NCBI GenBank assembly: GCA_021208685.1
Contig: JAJOJJ010000045.1
Location: 62,001 to 126,000, forward strand
Length of the DNA: 64,000 bases
Direction: 5' to 3'
DNA from: Saccharospirillaceae bacterium
GTDB taxonomy: Bacteria; Pseudomonadota; Gammaproteobacteria; Pseudomonadales; Oceanobacteraceae
A model generated the notes under the pieces. It saw only the letters and a program-made list of their open reading frames with translations. It was not told the DNA's origin and did not search any database. Both the position numbers and the translations under genes were made by a program. Shown here piece by piece: positions 33,437 to 42,087 of this stretch (within the stretch, counting starts at the first letter, position 1; each line of letters begins with the position of its first letter).

Positions 33437-36291
33437 TATAACTCCCAAATCGGGGTGCTATAGATTGAATCACCAACCCACGTATTCGAAGTAAATATTT
33501 CCTTATATTGGACATCACTTTTCTTTTTAAGACTCGAAGTACTTTGCTGGTGCAAGTGATAAACTTTAGAGAAAGGCGTATACACAATGCGCTTATGGGC
33601 AAAATGTCTGACCGCATTGCAATACAATCGATCAGAGCGGTAATGTCGACCAAGTTCAGCATCAAGTAGGCCAACCGACTCAATTATTGAACGTGGAATA
33701 TAGACACAAAAGAATGGAACAAAGTTTAAATCAACAAGATGCGATGCTTTCTGGTATTCACTTAATACAAGATTATCATGGTGATAAGATACACTTACAT
33801 CTAATTCACGAGCAACAGTCGCCCATGGTACATGTTGATTCATTGTCCGCGTCTTGGAGAGCAGAACTTGTTGAGGACATACAATACCGACATCATCTTC
33901 CGTATCAATTACTGCTTCCATTGCTTCAATCCAGCCTTCCGTGGCAATCGCATCATTATTAATAAGTATTATATTACTGTCAGAATCGGCTAATTCAATC
34001 CCCTGATTAACTGCATGAGTGAAACCATAGTTATAAGTATTATACAGCGCTTTTACATTCTTATTACTTTCTGCATACTGCCTTACAAGCCCTATCGTCT
34101 CATCATCGGAGCAATTGTCGATAATAATCAGCTCCGTAAGATCACTGTCTGTTGTTGATAATATACTATCAACGCAAGCTGAAAAAAGCTTCGGAATATT
34201 ATAACTAACCAATACAATCGACGTTTTATGCTTTTGTCTAAGCATGCCGCTCTTGTAATTTCCAAGACACACATCCGGTGTAATGTATGGAGAATTCAAG
34301 AGAACAGAAGATGCATCACCTCCATCGTGATTAAAGTCTATAGACTCATGATCAAGTACATAATATTCATTTTGTGTTCGCCACTTATCGCAAATACCTT
34401 CCAAGGCTTTATTTAAAGACTCGGATACAGTGATTGTCTCCTCACCATCATTGTAGTAGTAGTTTGACAACAAGGCAGGTACAACTAAAGGAGGCTTTCT
34501 CTCTGTGTAACGAATCAGCATATCCCAATCAACCAGTCGCCGGAGATTAACATCAAACCCACCCAAATCCTGATATAGACTCCGACGATGCATAAAGGCG
34601 TTCATATCAATATAATTTCTGTTCATCAGGAGCTGTTTATTAAACAAGCCAAAGCGAACAGCGTAAGGTTTATCGGTATTAGATATATAAAGATATTGTG
34701 CACAATATGAAGAGTCAAAATCAGGGTTTTGGCTGAGCTGAGCCGCCATAATTAAAAGATAGTCTTCATGCCACGTATTATCACTATCCAGATAGCATAT
34801 TAACTCGCCGACTGACATTTGGAGAGCCACATTCCTAGCATATGACACACCTTTATTCACTTTCTGATCATAATATTTAACACGATCATCATTATATTTA
34901 GCAACAACCGTTTGAGTATTATCATTGCCGCCATCGTCAACAATTATGAGCTCCCAATTAGAGTAACTTTGCGCAATAACTGAATCTATAGCTTTAGCAA
35001 TGACACCCGCTCTTTTGTAGGTTGGCATGACAATACTAACAAGCGGCAGGGAATCCAGTGCAAGATTATTGACGAGATCAGCTACTGTTTTCTTTCTGAA
35101 CCAATCCATGTAAGAGAGCACACGCTTATCATTTTCTGTAAAAGGCGCATAAAACTCTTTATTAAAATAAGACCAGCGTAAGTACTCAGAATAATCCTCA
35201 TACTTATTATTATTTACAAACTCCACTTGTTCCCTAGTCGCAATCAAAACACCTGTATTAGCAACACGTAAAGTAATAGACTTTTTACTATTATCAAACA
35301 AAGCAGGGGAAGGCATTATCTCAAATGCAGCGATACCATCATTTATCCCAGCATCTTTTAGATCACCTCGAAATGCCCCAGCAACCACCTTGCCGACACT
35401 TTTATTATCGACAAAGATTTCAACTTCTAAAGGCTTCCCACTGAAATCTGTGGCCCAACCACAGATTATCCTGCCGTTTTTAAGTTTATCGATTGCTGCA
35501 CGATAATTTTTTTTATCAATAGGCTCAGCTAAAACTTCTTTCTTCTTAGATTGAATTATATCATTGATATTCTTACTCTTAACCTTTTGGCTAATTTTAA
35601 ATTTTTTAGGACAACCTCGAAGCAGCACGTCACTACCGACGAATTTCACTAAAACCTTGTGCTCTTTATCATCAAGATAATTATCAGGTATTTTCAAGGA
35701 GAAACCGGAATAACCATCTGACAGCCCAGCCTCCTTCAAGTCTGATCGATAGACATTTGCGCTTAAAACACCAACACTTATATCATCGATGAATATTTCA
35801 AGATTAGGTGGCAATTGACTTTTACCATGAACAGCCCAGCCTCGGATAGAATCTCCCTGAACTCGATCCAAATGACCATCACTGCTTTCATAATTATCGG
35901 GAACTTGATATACAAATTGCCCCTTCAAGACACACCACAGGGAGGCAAGATTTTTCTTTTTTCCATTGTACTCTGAATAGATATCAACCAAAGTTGGACG
36001 ACCTTCTTCCAGACACGTGCTTAAATCATATGAAAAAGCATGATTACCATTGCCAATCCCATGATTTAATAAGTCCTGGCGAAAAAGACTACTTTCTAAA
36101 ACATCTAAAGTTTCGCCGTTGATATATATATGCAAATTGACTGTATTATAATCAATAGTAGTTGCCCAACCGTTTAGAACCGTTTTTTCAAAACCATCAA
36201 AGTTCCCTATAAGATCAGGAGTTAAAGATGGCAATGCTTCCGAACAACTAGATTTACTGCGAAAGCGAGTTAATTTTTTTATAATATCCAT
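33436..36291 (-). CDS. Large double GT2 glycosyltransferase with three GWA modules
   Basis: 951 residues, ATG after AGGAAA. The N-terminal third carries three copies of a beta-sandwich-like module with conserved GWA (residues 41, 151 and 278), a hydrophobic strand V-x-I-x-V/I-N/D (LHIYINGE, LEIFIDD, VEIFVDN), R-x-DL (71, 182, 308) and G-I/L-x-DG/NG...F. GT2-A begins near residue 415 (SIVMPTYKRAGVIAKAIDS, IIVDDGG, CYLDSDN) and GT2-B near 690 (SIVLVSYNIPKLF, IIIDNCSDDE, ILINNDA). Very AT-rich and unlike rfbB beside it. It likely forms two linkages of the capsule repeat; the modules may bind the chain. Cytoplasmic. Confidence 0.8.
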   Translation of the reverse strand: MDIIKKLTRFRSKSSCSEALPSLTPDLIGNFDGFEKTVLNGWATTIDYNTVNLHIYINGETLDVLESSLFRQDLLNHGIGNGNHAFSYDLSTCLEEGRPTLVDIYSEYNGKKKNLASLWCVLKGQFVYQVPDNYESSDGHLDRVQGDSIRGWAVHGKSQLPPNLEIFIDDISVGVLSANVYRSDLKEAGLSDGYSGFSLKIPDNYLDDKEHKVLVKFVGSDVLLRGCPKKFKISQKVKSKNINDIIQSKKKEVLAEPIDKKNYRAAIDKLKNGRIICGWATDFSGKPLEVEIFVDNKSVGKVVAGAFRGDLKDAGINDGIAAFEIMPSPALFDNSKKSITLRVANTGVLIATREQVEFVNNNKYEDYSEYLRWSYFNKEFYAPFTENDKRVLSYMDWFRKKTVADLVNNLALDSLPLVSIVMPTYKRAGVIAKAIDSVIAQSYSNWELIIVDDGGNDNTQTVVAKYNDDRVKYYDQKVNKGVSYARNVALQMSVGELICYLDSDNTWHEDYLLIMAAQLSQNPDFDSSYCAQYLYISNTDKPYAVRFGLFNKQLLMNRNYIDMNAFMHRRSLYQDLGGFDVNLRRLVDWDMLIRYTERKPPLVVPALLSNYYYNDGEETITVSESLNKALEGICDKWRTQNEYYVLDHESIDFNHDGGDASSVLLNSPYITPDVCLGNYKSGMLRQKHKTSIVLVSYNIPKLFSACVDSILSTTDSDLTELIIIDNCSDDETIGLVRQYAESNKNVKALYNTYNYGFTHAVNQGIELADSDSNIILINNDAIATEGWIEAMEAVIDTEDDVGIVCPQQVLLSKTRTMNQHVPWATVARELDVSVSYHHDNLVLSEYQKASHLVDLNFVPFFCVYIPRSIIESVGLLDAELGRHYRSDRLYCNAVRHFAHKRIVYTPFSKVYHLHQQSTSSLKKKSDVQYKEIFTSNTWVGDSIYSTPIWEL

Positions 36292-36294
36292 AAA

Positions 36295-37386
36295 TCAGTT
36301 TCCTTTATGCGAAATCAATAGAGTTTCCCACCAGCCCTGGTTATTCAAATACCATTCGACTGTTTTACGGATTCCGGTTTCAAAACTTTCTGCGGGCTTA
36401 TAGCCTAATTCCTGCTGCGATTTGGTTGGGTCAATCGCGTAGCGGCGGTCGTGTCCGGCACGGTCCTGTACGTAGGTAATCAGCTCTTCGCTTTCTCCGC
36501 TCATGGCTTTGGTTGCCAGCGGATATTTTTGCGCCAATTCCGGGTTATTGCTGAAGGCTTCGTTCATTAAACGGCAGATTAATTTCACGATGTCGATATT
36601 CGCCCATTCGTTAATACCGCCGATGTTGTAACACTCGCCGAGACGGCCTTTTTTGATCACCAGATCGATGCCGCGGGCATGGTCGGTCACGTACAGCCAA
36701 TCACGGATTTGCTGACCATCGCCGTACACCGGCAGCGGCTTGTCGAATAAAATATTGGTCAGTACCAGCGGAATGAGTTTTTCCGGAAAATGCAGCGGAC
36801 CGTAGTTATTCGAGCAGTTGGAGGTGGTGACTTCCAGCCCGTAGGTATGGTGGTAAGCACGCACTAAATGATCAGACGCTGCTTTGCTGGCGCTGTAGGG
36901 GCTGTTGGGGGCATAGGGTGTTGTTTCGGTAAATGCCGGATCGGTGGGGCTGAGTGTTCCGTACACTTCGTCGGTACTTACGTGATGAAAACGATGCGTC
37001 AGCGGTTGTTCGCCACGGCTTTTCGGTTCATCAATCCAGACTTTTTTGGCCGCTTTCAGCAGGCTGTAGGTGCCGATGATGTTGGTTTCTATAAAAGCAT
37101 CTGGCCCGGTAATTGAACGGTCTACATGGCTTTCTGCGGCGAAGTGCACCAGGGTATTTACCTTGTGTTCTTTTAACAGGGTTTCAACCAGTCCGGTGTC
37201 GCAGATATTGCCATGCACAAAGGTAAAGTTCGGATGTTGTTCAACACTGGCGAGGTTGGCGCGATTGCCGGCATAGGTCAGCGCATCCAGCACCACTAAT
37301 TTGTCCTGTGGGTAGGTTTCCAGCCAGTACAGAGCAAAATTAGAACCAATAAATCCGGCACCGCCGGTTACTAACAGTGAATTCAT
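36295..37386 (-). CDS. rfbB: dTDP-glucose 4,6-dehydratase
   Basis: Second step of dTDP-L-rhamnose synthesis. 363 residues. NAD-binding GGAGFIG (8-14), active-site STDEVYG and YSASKAASDHLVRAY, and the substrate-binding NNYGPLHFPEKLIPL are all present. The ATG overlaps the rfbD stop (ATGA). Base use is like the rest of the chromosome, so the AT-rich break lies just after this gene. Confidence 0.95.
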   Translation of the reverse strand: MNSLLVTGGAGFIGSNFALYWLETYPQDKLVVLDALTYAGNRANLASVEQHPNFTFVHGNICDTGLVETLLKEHKVNTLVHFAAESHVDRSITGPDAFIETNIIGTYSLLKAAKKVWIDEPKSRGEQPLTHRFHHVSTDEVYGTLSPTDPAFTETTPYAPNSPYSASKAASDHLVRAYHHTYGLEVTTSNCSNNYGPLHFPEKLIPLVLTNILFDKPLPVYGDGQQIRDWLYVTDHARGIDLVIKKGRLGECYNIGGINEWANIDIVKLICRLMNEAFSNNPELAQKYPLATKAMSGESEELITYVQDRAGHDRRYAIDPTKSQQELGYKPAESFETGIRKTVEWYLNNQGWWETLLISHKGN

Positions 37387-38276
37387 TGTGCGAGCTCTTT
37401 GATCATAAGGGTTAATGCTTTGCGCCAGTGCACGCCGGACATTGCGGTTAATTCACGCAGGGCGGTACTGTCCAGTACGCTGTACGCCGGGCGCTTTGCC
37501 GGGGTCGGGTATTGGCTGGCTTTAATAGGATTAACAGGGATGGCTTTATTCAGCAGACCTTGTTCCAGCGCCAGTTCCTGAATGGCAACGGCAAAGTCAT
37601 ACCAGCTTGCGGTGCCCAGATCGGTCCAGTGATAAAGGGGTTGCAAACGGTCGGAGCCGGAGTGCATCACACTGGCCAGAGCCCAGAGTGCGGCGGCAAG
37701 ATTGTTGGCCGATGTTGGTGTGCCAACCTGATCTGCAACGATGCCGAGCTGTTCTTTTTCAGCCATCAGACGCAGCATGGTTTTTACAAAATTATTGCCA
37801 TGTACGCTGTATACCCAGGCGGTACGCACGATGGCCACATCGCCACCAAGAATATCCTGCGCGGCTTTTTCTCCTGCCAGTTTGCTGGCGCCATACACAC
37901 CCAGAGGGCCGGTAATATCGCCGGGCTGATACGGTGTATTTTTGCTGGCATCAAAGACGAAATCGGTTGAGACGTGTATCAGCTTTGCTGAATGTTCTTT
38001 ACAGGCCTGAGCAAGATTTTTTACGCCACGTTCGTTCACGGCGTAAGCAGCATCGGCGTCACTTTCGGCTTTATCAACGGCGGTATAGGCTGCAGCATTA
38101 ATGACAATATCAGGCTTGAATTCACTGATACGCTGCATGACCTGTAAAGCATTGGTGATGTCCAGCTCGGTGGAGTCCTGCAACAGCAAATCGTTGTTTG
38201 CCGTCAGTTCTGCGGGAGCGGTTCTTGCCAGCTCCCAACCCAGTTGACCATTCTTTGCGGTTATTAAAACACGCAT
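37383..38276 (-). CDS. rfbD: dTDP-4-dehydrorhamnose reductase
   Basis: Last step of dTDP-L-rhamnose synthesis, NADPH-dependent. 297 residues; N-terminal GQLGWEL Rossmann motif, NAAAYTAVDKAESD, STDFVFDASKNTPY and YGASKLAGE (Tyr-x3-Lys). Good AGGGGAA Shine-Dalgarno before the ATG. It overlaps rfbB and lies 65 bp after rfbC. Confidence 0.95.
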   Translation of the reverse strand: MRVLITAKNGQLGWELARTAPAELTANNDLLLQDSTELDITNALQVMQRISEFKPDIVINAAAYTAVDKAESDADAAYAVNERGVKNLAQACKEHSAKLIHVSTDFVFDASKNTPYQPGDITGPLGVYGASKLAGEKAAQDILGGDVAIVRTAWVYSVHGNNFVKTMLRLMAEKEQLGIVADQVGTPTSANNLAAALWALASVMHSGSDRLQPLYHWTDLGTASWYDFAVAIQELALEQGLLNKAIPVNPIKASQYPTPAKRPAYSVLDSTALRELTAMSGVHWRKALTLMIKELAQ

Positions 38277-38341
38277 GTTATTCCCCTACATCCATTTAAA
38301 CTGCTTCCTGCTCTGAGTCAGGTTATGCAGCGTGGTGATTT

Positions 38342-38887
38342 TTAAAATTTATCGGCGTCTTCGAATGATTTACCGGCTTCATCTTTGGCCGATAACAGTG
38401 GCTGCTGTCCGTTCACCAGTGGCCAGTCAATACCGACGGTCGGGTCATTCCATTTCAGGGAACGGTCGTGCTCTGGTGCATAGTAATCCGTGCATTTGTA
38501 TACGAATTCTGCACTATCTGAGATTACATAAAAACCATGAGCAAAACCTTCCGGCACCCAAAGTTGACGTTTATTCTCTGCCGACAGAATTTCACCCACC
38601 CACTGACCAAAAGACGGTGAGTTACGGCGCATATCCACGGCCACATCAAATACCGCGCCCTGAACAACCCGGACTAATTTGCCCTGGGTATGTTGCATTT
38701 GATAGTGCAAGCCGCGCAGGATGCCCTGGGCTGATTTCGAGTGGTTATCCTGCACAAAGGGTTTGCCGCCGGTCAGCTCGTCCATAATGCTGGCACGGTA
38801 GGTTTCCATAAAGAAACCGCGCTCATCACCGAAAACCTGAGGCTCGATAATTTTCACATCCGGGATGCGTGTATCAATCACTTTCAT
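38342..38887 (-). CDS. rfbC: dTDP-4-dehydrorhamnose 3,5-epimerase
   Basis: 181-residue cupin-fold epimerase, third step in order of reaction chemistry for dTDP-L-rhamnose. [28 protein letters not shown] (catalytic His61 and Lys70), [11 protein letters not shown] and DPTVGIDWP are standard. Its ATG overlaps the rfbA stop (ATGA). Confidence 0.95.
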   Translation of the reverse strand: MKVIDTRIPDVKIIEPQVFGDERGFFMETYRASIMDELTGGKPFVQDNHSKSAQGILRGLHYQMQHTQGKLVRVVQGAVFDVAVDMRRNSPSFGQWVGEILSAENKRQLWVPEGFAHGFYVISDSAEFVYKCTDYYAPEHDRSLKWNDPTVGIDWPLVNGQQPLLSAKDEAGKSFEDADKF

Positions 38888-39912
38888 ACCGGGGTGTCCT
38901 CTGTTGTGCTGATTTCTGCCAGTGCCTTTTGTGCCAGATTCATGCGCAGGCGGTCTTCGGCACGGCGTCCGAATTTCTCTGGGGTAAAGCGGCTTGGGTT
39001 AACCTTGGTATTGGCGTGCTCAAACACAACGCCCAGCAGGTATTGGCCATAGCCGTTTTTCTTCATTGGCTCAGCTAATTTGCGCAGCTGATCGGCGGTG
39101 ATGAGGCCCAGACGGAAAGCAATTTCTTCCGGACAGCAGACTTTAAGCCCCTGACGTTTTTCAATGGTGGCAATAAAATGACTGGCATCCAGCAGGCTGT
39201 CATGCGTGCCGGTATCGAGCCAGGCGGTACCACGGCTGAGCAATTGTACGTTCAGGGTGCCATCGGCCAGATAGGCATTATTTACGTCGGTAATTTCCAG
39301 CTCACCGCGTGGTGATGGTTTTACATTTTTGGCAATGTCAACCACGCGGTTATCGTAAAAATACAGGCCCGGAACGGCGTAATTGGATTTTGGTTTTTCC
39401 GGTTTTTCTTCCAGGGAAATGACTTTGCCATTTTCATCAAATTCGACCACGCCATATGCAGTGGCATCCTGTACGTGGTAACCGAAAATGGTTGCACCGG
39501 TCTGTTCATTGGCGGCGGCCTGCAGCATGTCTTTGGACATGTTCTGGCAGAAAAACAGGTTATCACCCAGAATTAATGCAACCGGTGAATCACCAATAAA
39601 TTCTTCACCAATAATAAATGCCTGGGCTAAACCATCGGGACTTGGCTGCACAGCATACTCAATGCTGATGCCCCACTCTGAGCCATCGCCCAGCAGATTG
39701 CGGAATCCCTGACTGTCTTGCGGTGTGGTAATAATCAGGAATTCAGTAATACCCGCGAGCATCAGCGTACTCAGCGGATAATAAATCATGGGTTTGTCGT
39801 ATACCGGCATCAGTTGTTTACTGACAGACTTAGTAAGTGGGTAAAGACGGGTTCCTGAACCACCAGCGAGAATAATGCCTTTACGGGTGATTGGTTTGGC
39901 TAGGTTTATCAT
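38884..39912 (-). CDS. rfbA: Glucose-1-phosphate thymidylyltransferase with C-terminal extension
   Basis: First enzyme of dTDP-L-rhamnose synthesis. The start is ATG 39912 with AAGGGAA seven bases upstream, 12 codons inside the track ORF; 342 residues. [30 protein letters not shown] and [22 protein letters not shown] are diagnostic. Family members usually end soon after the YGQYLL segment (about 290 residues); here about 48 further residues follow ([20 protein letters not shown]...). First gene of the rfbACDB block, with a 549-bp gap to kpsD upstream. Confidence 0.93.
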   Translation of the reverse strand: MINLAKPITRKGIILAGGSGTRLYPLTKSVSKQLMPVYDKPMIYYPLSTLMLAGITEFLIITTPQDSQGFRNLLGDGSEWGISIEYAVQPSPDGLAQAFIIGEEFIGDSPVALILGDNLFFCQNMSKDMLQAAANEQTGATIFGYHVQDATAYGVVEFDENGKVISLEEKPEKPKSNYAVPGLYFYDNRVVDIAKNVKPSPRGELEITDVNNAYLADGTLNVQLLSRGTAWLDTGTHDSLLDASHFIATIEKRQGLKVCCPEEIAFRLGLITADQLRKLAEPMKKNGYGQYLLGVVFEHANTKVNPSRFTPEKFGRRAEDRLRMNLAQKALAEISTTEDTPV

Positions 39913-40044
39913 TGTGTATTCCCTTAAGGCCGTATGGCCATCGTTCATTTCATGTTCATCCGGTGAGCAATGTACTCACCGGGCTACCTTGATGATTCCG
40001 GCGCGTCCCTCTGCCTTCTCATCGCTGAAAATAAAAGGTTCATC

Positions 40045-40068
40045 ACAGAAAATGTTCAGATTTTCTGT
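40045..40068. promoter_or_regulatory. Perfect inverted repeat upstream of rfbA
   Basis: ACAGAAAAT-GTTCAG-ATTTTCTGT, 9-bp arms, about 130 bp before rfbA. AT-rich, so more like a protein-binding site than a terminator. A second inverted repeat GCAAAATC-(6)-GATTTTGC lies at 40132-40153. Confidence 0.4.
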
Positions 40069-40290
40069 AATAGTGCCTTTCATTGTTATTAGTAGCCTGC
40101 CGATACTGATCAGCGGCTTTTATTTTTAAATGCAAAATCTTTCCTGATTTTGCTGGCGGCGCAACGCTGCTTCCCCATGCGTTTCACCATGTTTTTTTAC
40201 GCTGATGTGGTTTTACACGCAGCGCATGCTTTCTGTTATTGCTGTCGTGGTGCCTGGTGTTTGGCCTTTCGGAATCACCGGCCTCCCGGC

Positions 40291-40395
40291 ATCACGACTG
40301 AAAGTCGTTTCTACCGACTGCAAGCATCACGACTAAAAGTCGTTCCTGCACACTTCAAGCATCACGACTGAAAGTCGTTCCTGTAGACTGCAAGC
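40291..40395 (+). repeat. Three tandem 35-bp repeats with a conserved hairpin
   Basis: Units 40291-40325, 40326-40360 and 40361-40395, each exactly 35 bp, begin ATCACGACT and contain the stem CGACT-GAA-AGTCG (GAA is AAA in unit 2) followed by TTCCT/TTTCT and a CAAGC end. The same layout occurs in REP clusters A and B as CGGCT-GAA-AGCCG, a compensated base-pair change. They fill most of the space between kpsD and the rfbA leader; the rest of the 549-bp gap holds two AT-rich inverted repeats. No spacers, so not CRISPR. Confidence 0.85.
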
Positions 40396-40461
40396 GTCAT
40401 CAGTGTTGTCCCGGTAACGCTGCAATCCATCCATTCACTCTTCTGCATCACGTTGTTTTTC

Positions 40462-42084
40462 TTACAACGCCAACACCACCGCAGCCGATACAGCAACCTG
40501 ATAAATGACCTGGGTAAGATCTTTGGTCAGTTGCAGTGCTTTCAGGTCTGGTTTTGCCAGAACAAACACTTCATCCCCCGGACCAACCAGCTTACTGTCG
40601 TCGAGATCACGATTCGCTGAAATAAACGCACCGTTCGGTTTCATCACCAGCGTGTTCATATCGTCCAGATCGCCATTTGTACCACCGGCCTGGCGAATGT
40701 AGTCTTCAACGGTCTGTCCTTTTTGATAGGTAATGGCCGTCGGGAACAGTACTTCACCATGGATCATAACCAGATTACGGCGCGCAGGAATCACCACTTT
40801 ATCTCCCTGTTGCAGCAGTACATCTTCGGGTTTAAAACCTTCGGTCAGCAACACCTGACCACGGGGCTCTACGGTTTTTGCCCGCTCAATCCATTTGAGG
40901 ATGGTTTCAGCTTCGGCTTTACGCAGTTCGGCAGTTTCACGGGTACTGGAACGCGCGGTCAGCACGCTTTGTTCGAGTGCGCCGAGCGATGCCATGAGCA
41001 TTTCTTTTTGTCGTTCAGCAACCGATTTACGGTATAACTGAACCGCGCCTTTATTAGAGAGTTCGGTATATTCCACTTTATCGAGCAGGTCTTTCAGGCT
41101 GGTACCCCACGGCATTACCATTTCAATCTGCGAATTATGCTCGCCCACAATTTCAACGCTGATGCTGGTTGGGCGCAACTGCGAGCTGACTTTAATCAGT
41201 GCTCCGGGTTTAACCTGAACACCGACGATCTCGTTAATGCTGAACTGACGCGCAGTGACTTCTGTCCCCTGTGGTTCAACCAGTGTTACATGAGTCGCTT
41301 TTTCATTTTCGACCACGGCATTAACAATTTCTGACAGCATTCCGATGCTGCCATTCAGTTCGTATTTACCGCTGAAACCGACTTCACCTTCGATGGAAAC
41401 TTCGCCGGATTTACGTCCGACAAATATGACATCACCGTCCTGAAGCTGGATATCCGGCATTTGGCCACGTTCAATAAAGGCATACAGATCTATGTTGTAT
41501 TGGGTTTTATTGTGGCGCTTAACTTCAATATGCCGGTAGCTGCCAAGGTCTTTACGGATACCACCAGCCTGATCAATAAAACGCAGTACGCTATCGGCAC
41601 TCTGCCCTTCGTAAAGTCCGGGTTTGTTGACCAATCCGGACAGGAATACTTTCACGGTCTGGCTTGATGCCAGTGTGATGTAGGCTTCTACGTTGGATTT
41701 GTATACCCGCTTGATGGATTTGAGCACCACGTCATTCAGGCTGCGGTTTTCAACGCCCAGTACTTTTACCGGCCCGACCTTGGGGATAAATACATTCCCC
41801 TGAGCATCAACGACCACTTCCTGCTGAACATCCAGACCACCCCAGAGCTGCACTAACAGGGTATCGCCCTGAGCGATGCGGTAGTTGGGGTTGATGCCGG
41901 TAAACGATGCGGTTTTAAACCCCCCGGTAAATAGCCATCCACCAAAAATACCTTTGAGGTGCTCATCGGAAATGACTGCACGGGCCTCGGCATTTTCATC
42001 CTGAGCCAGTTCAACAGACTGTGCCTGCAGAGAGAAAAGCACAGCAATCAATGCAACAGAACGTAATAAAATCCGGCTTAACAT
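40462..42084 (-). CDS. kpsD: Capsule polysaccharide export outer-membrane/periplasmic protein
   Basis: 540 residues (E. coli KpsD about 558), Wza/OPX superfamily. Signal peptide about residues 1-23. A poly-export domain near residue 70 (NYRIAQGDTLLVQLWGGLDVQQEVVVDAQGNVFIPKVG) is followed by several SLBB-type beta-grasp repeats (VFLSGLVNKPGLYEG, SIEGEVGFSGKYEL, IHGEVLFPTAITYQKGQTV). It passes the capsule across periplasm and outer membrane with KpsE. ATG with AAGGA, 3 bp after kpsE. A hydrophobic C-terminus (VIYQVAVSAAVVLAL) is typical of KpsD. Confidence 0.85.
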   Translation of the reverse strand: MLSRILLRSVALIAVLFSLQAQSVELAQDENAEARAVISDEHLKGIFGGWLFTGGFKTASFTGINPNYRIAQGDTLLVQLWGGLDVQQEVVVDAQGNVFIPKVGPVKVLGVENRSLNDVVLKSIKRVYKSNVEAYITLASSQTVKVFLSGLVNKPGLYEGQSADSVLRFIDQAGGIRKDLGSYRHIEVKRHNKTQYNIDLYAFIERGQMPDIQLQDGDVIFVGRKSGEVSIEGEVGFSGKYELNGSIGMLSEIVNAVVENEKATHVTLVEPQGTEVTARQFSINEIVGVQVKPGALIKVSSQLRPTSISVEIVGEHNSQIEMVMPWGTSLKDLLDKVEYTELSNKGAVQLYRKSVAERQKEMLMASLGALEQSVLTARSSTRETAELRKAEAETILKWIERAKTVEPRGQVLLTEGFKPEDVLLQQGDKVVIPARRNLVMIHGEVLFPTAITYQKGQTVEDYIRQAGGTNGDLDDMNTLVMKPNGAFISANRDLDDSKLVGPGDEVFVLAKPDLKALQLTKDLTQVIYQVAVSAAVVLAL

Positions 42085-42087
42085 GTA

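Noticed and set aside
40291-40395. CRISPR-like appearance of three 35-bp repeats
   Set aside because: Units are directly abutting with no variable spacers, and no cas gene is present.
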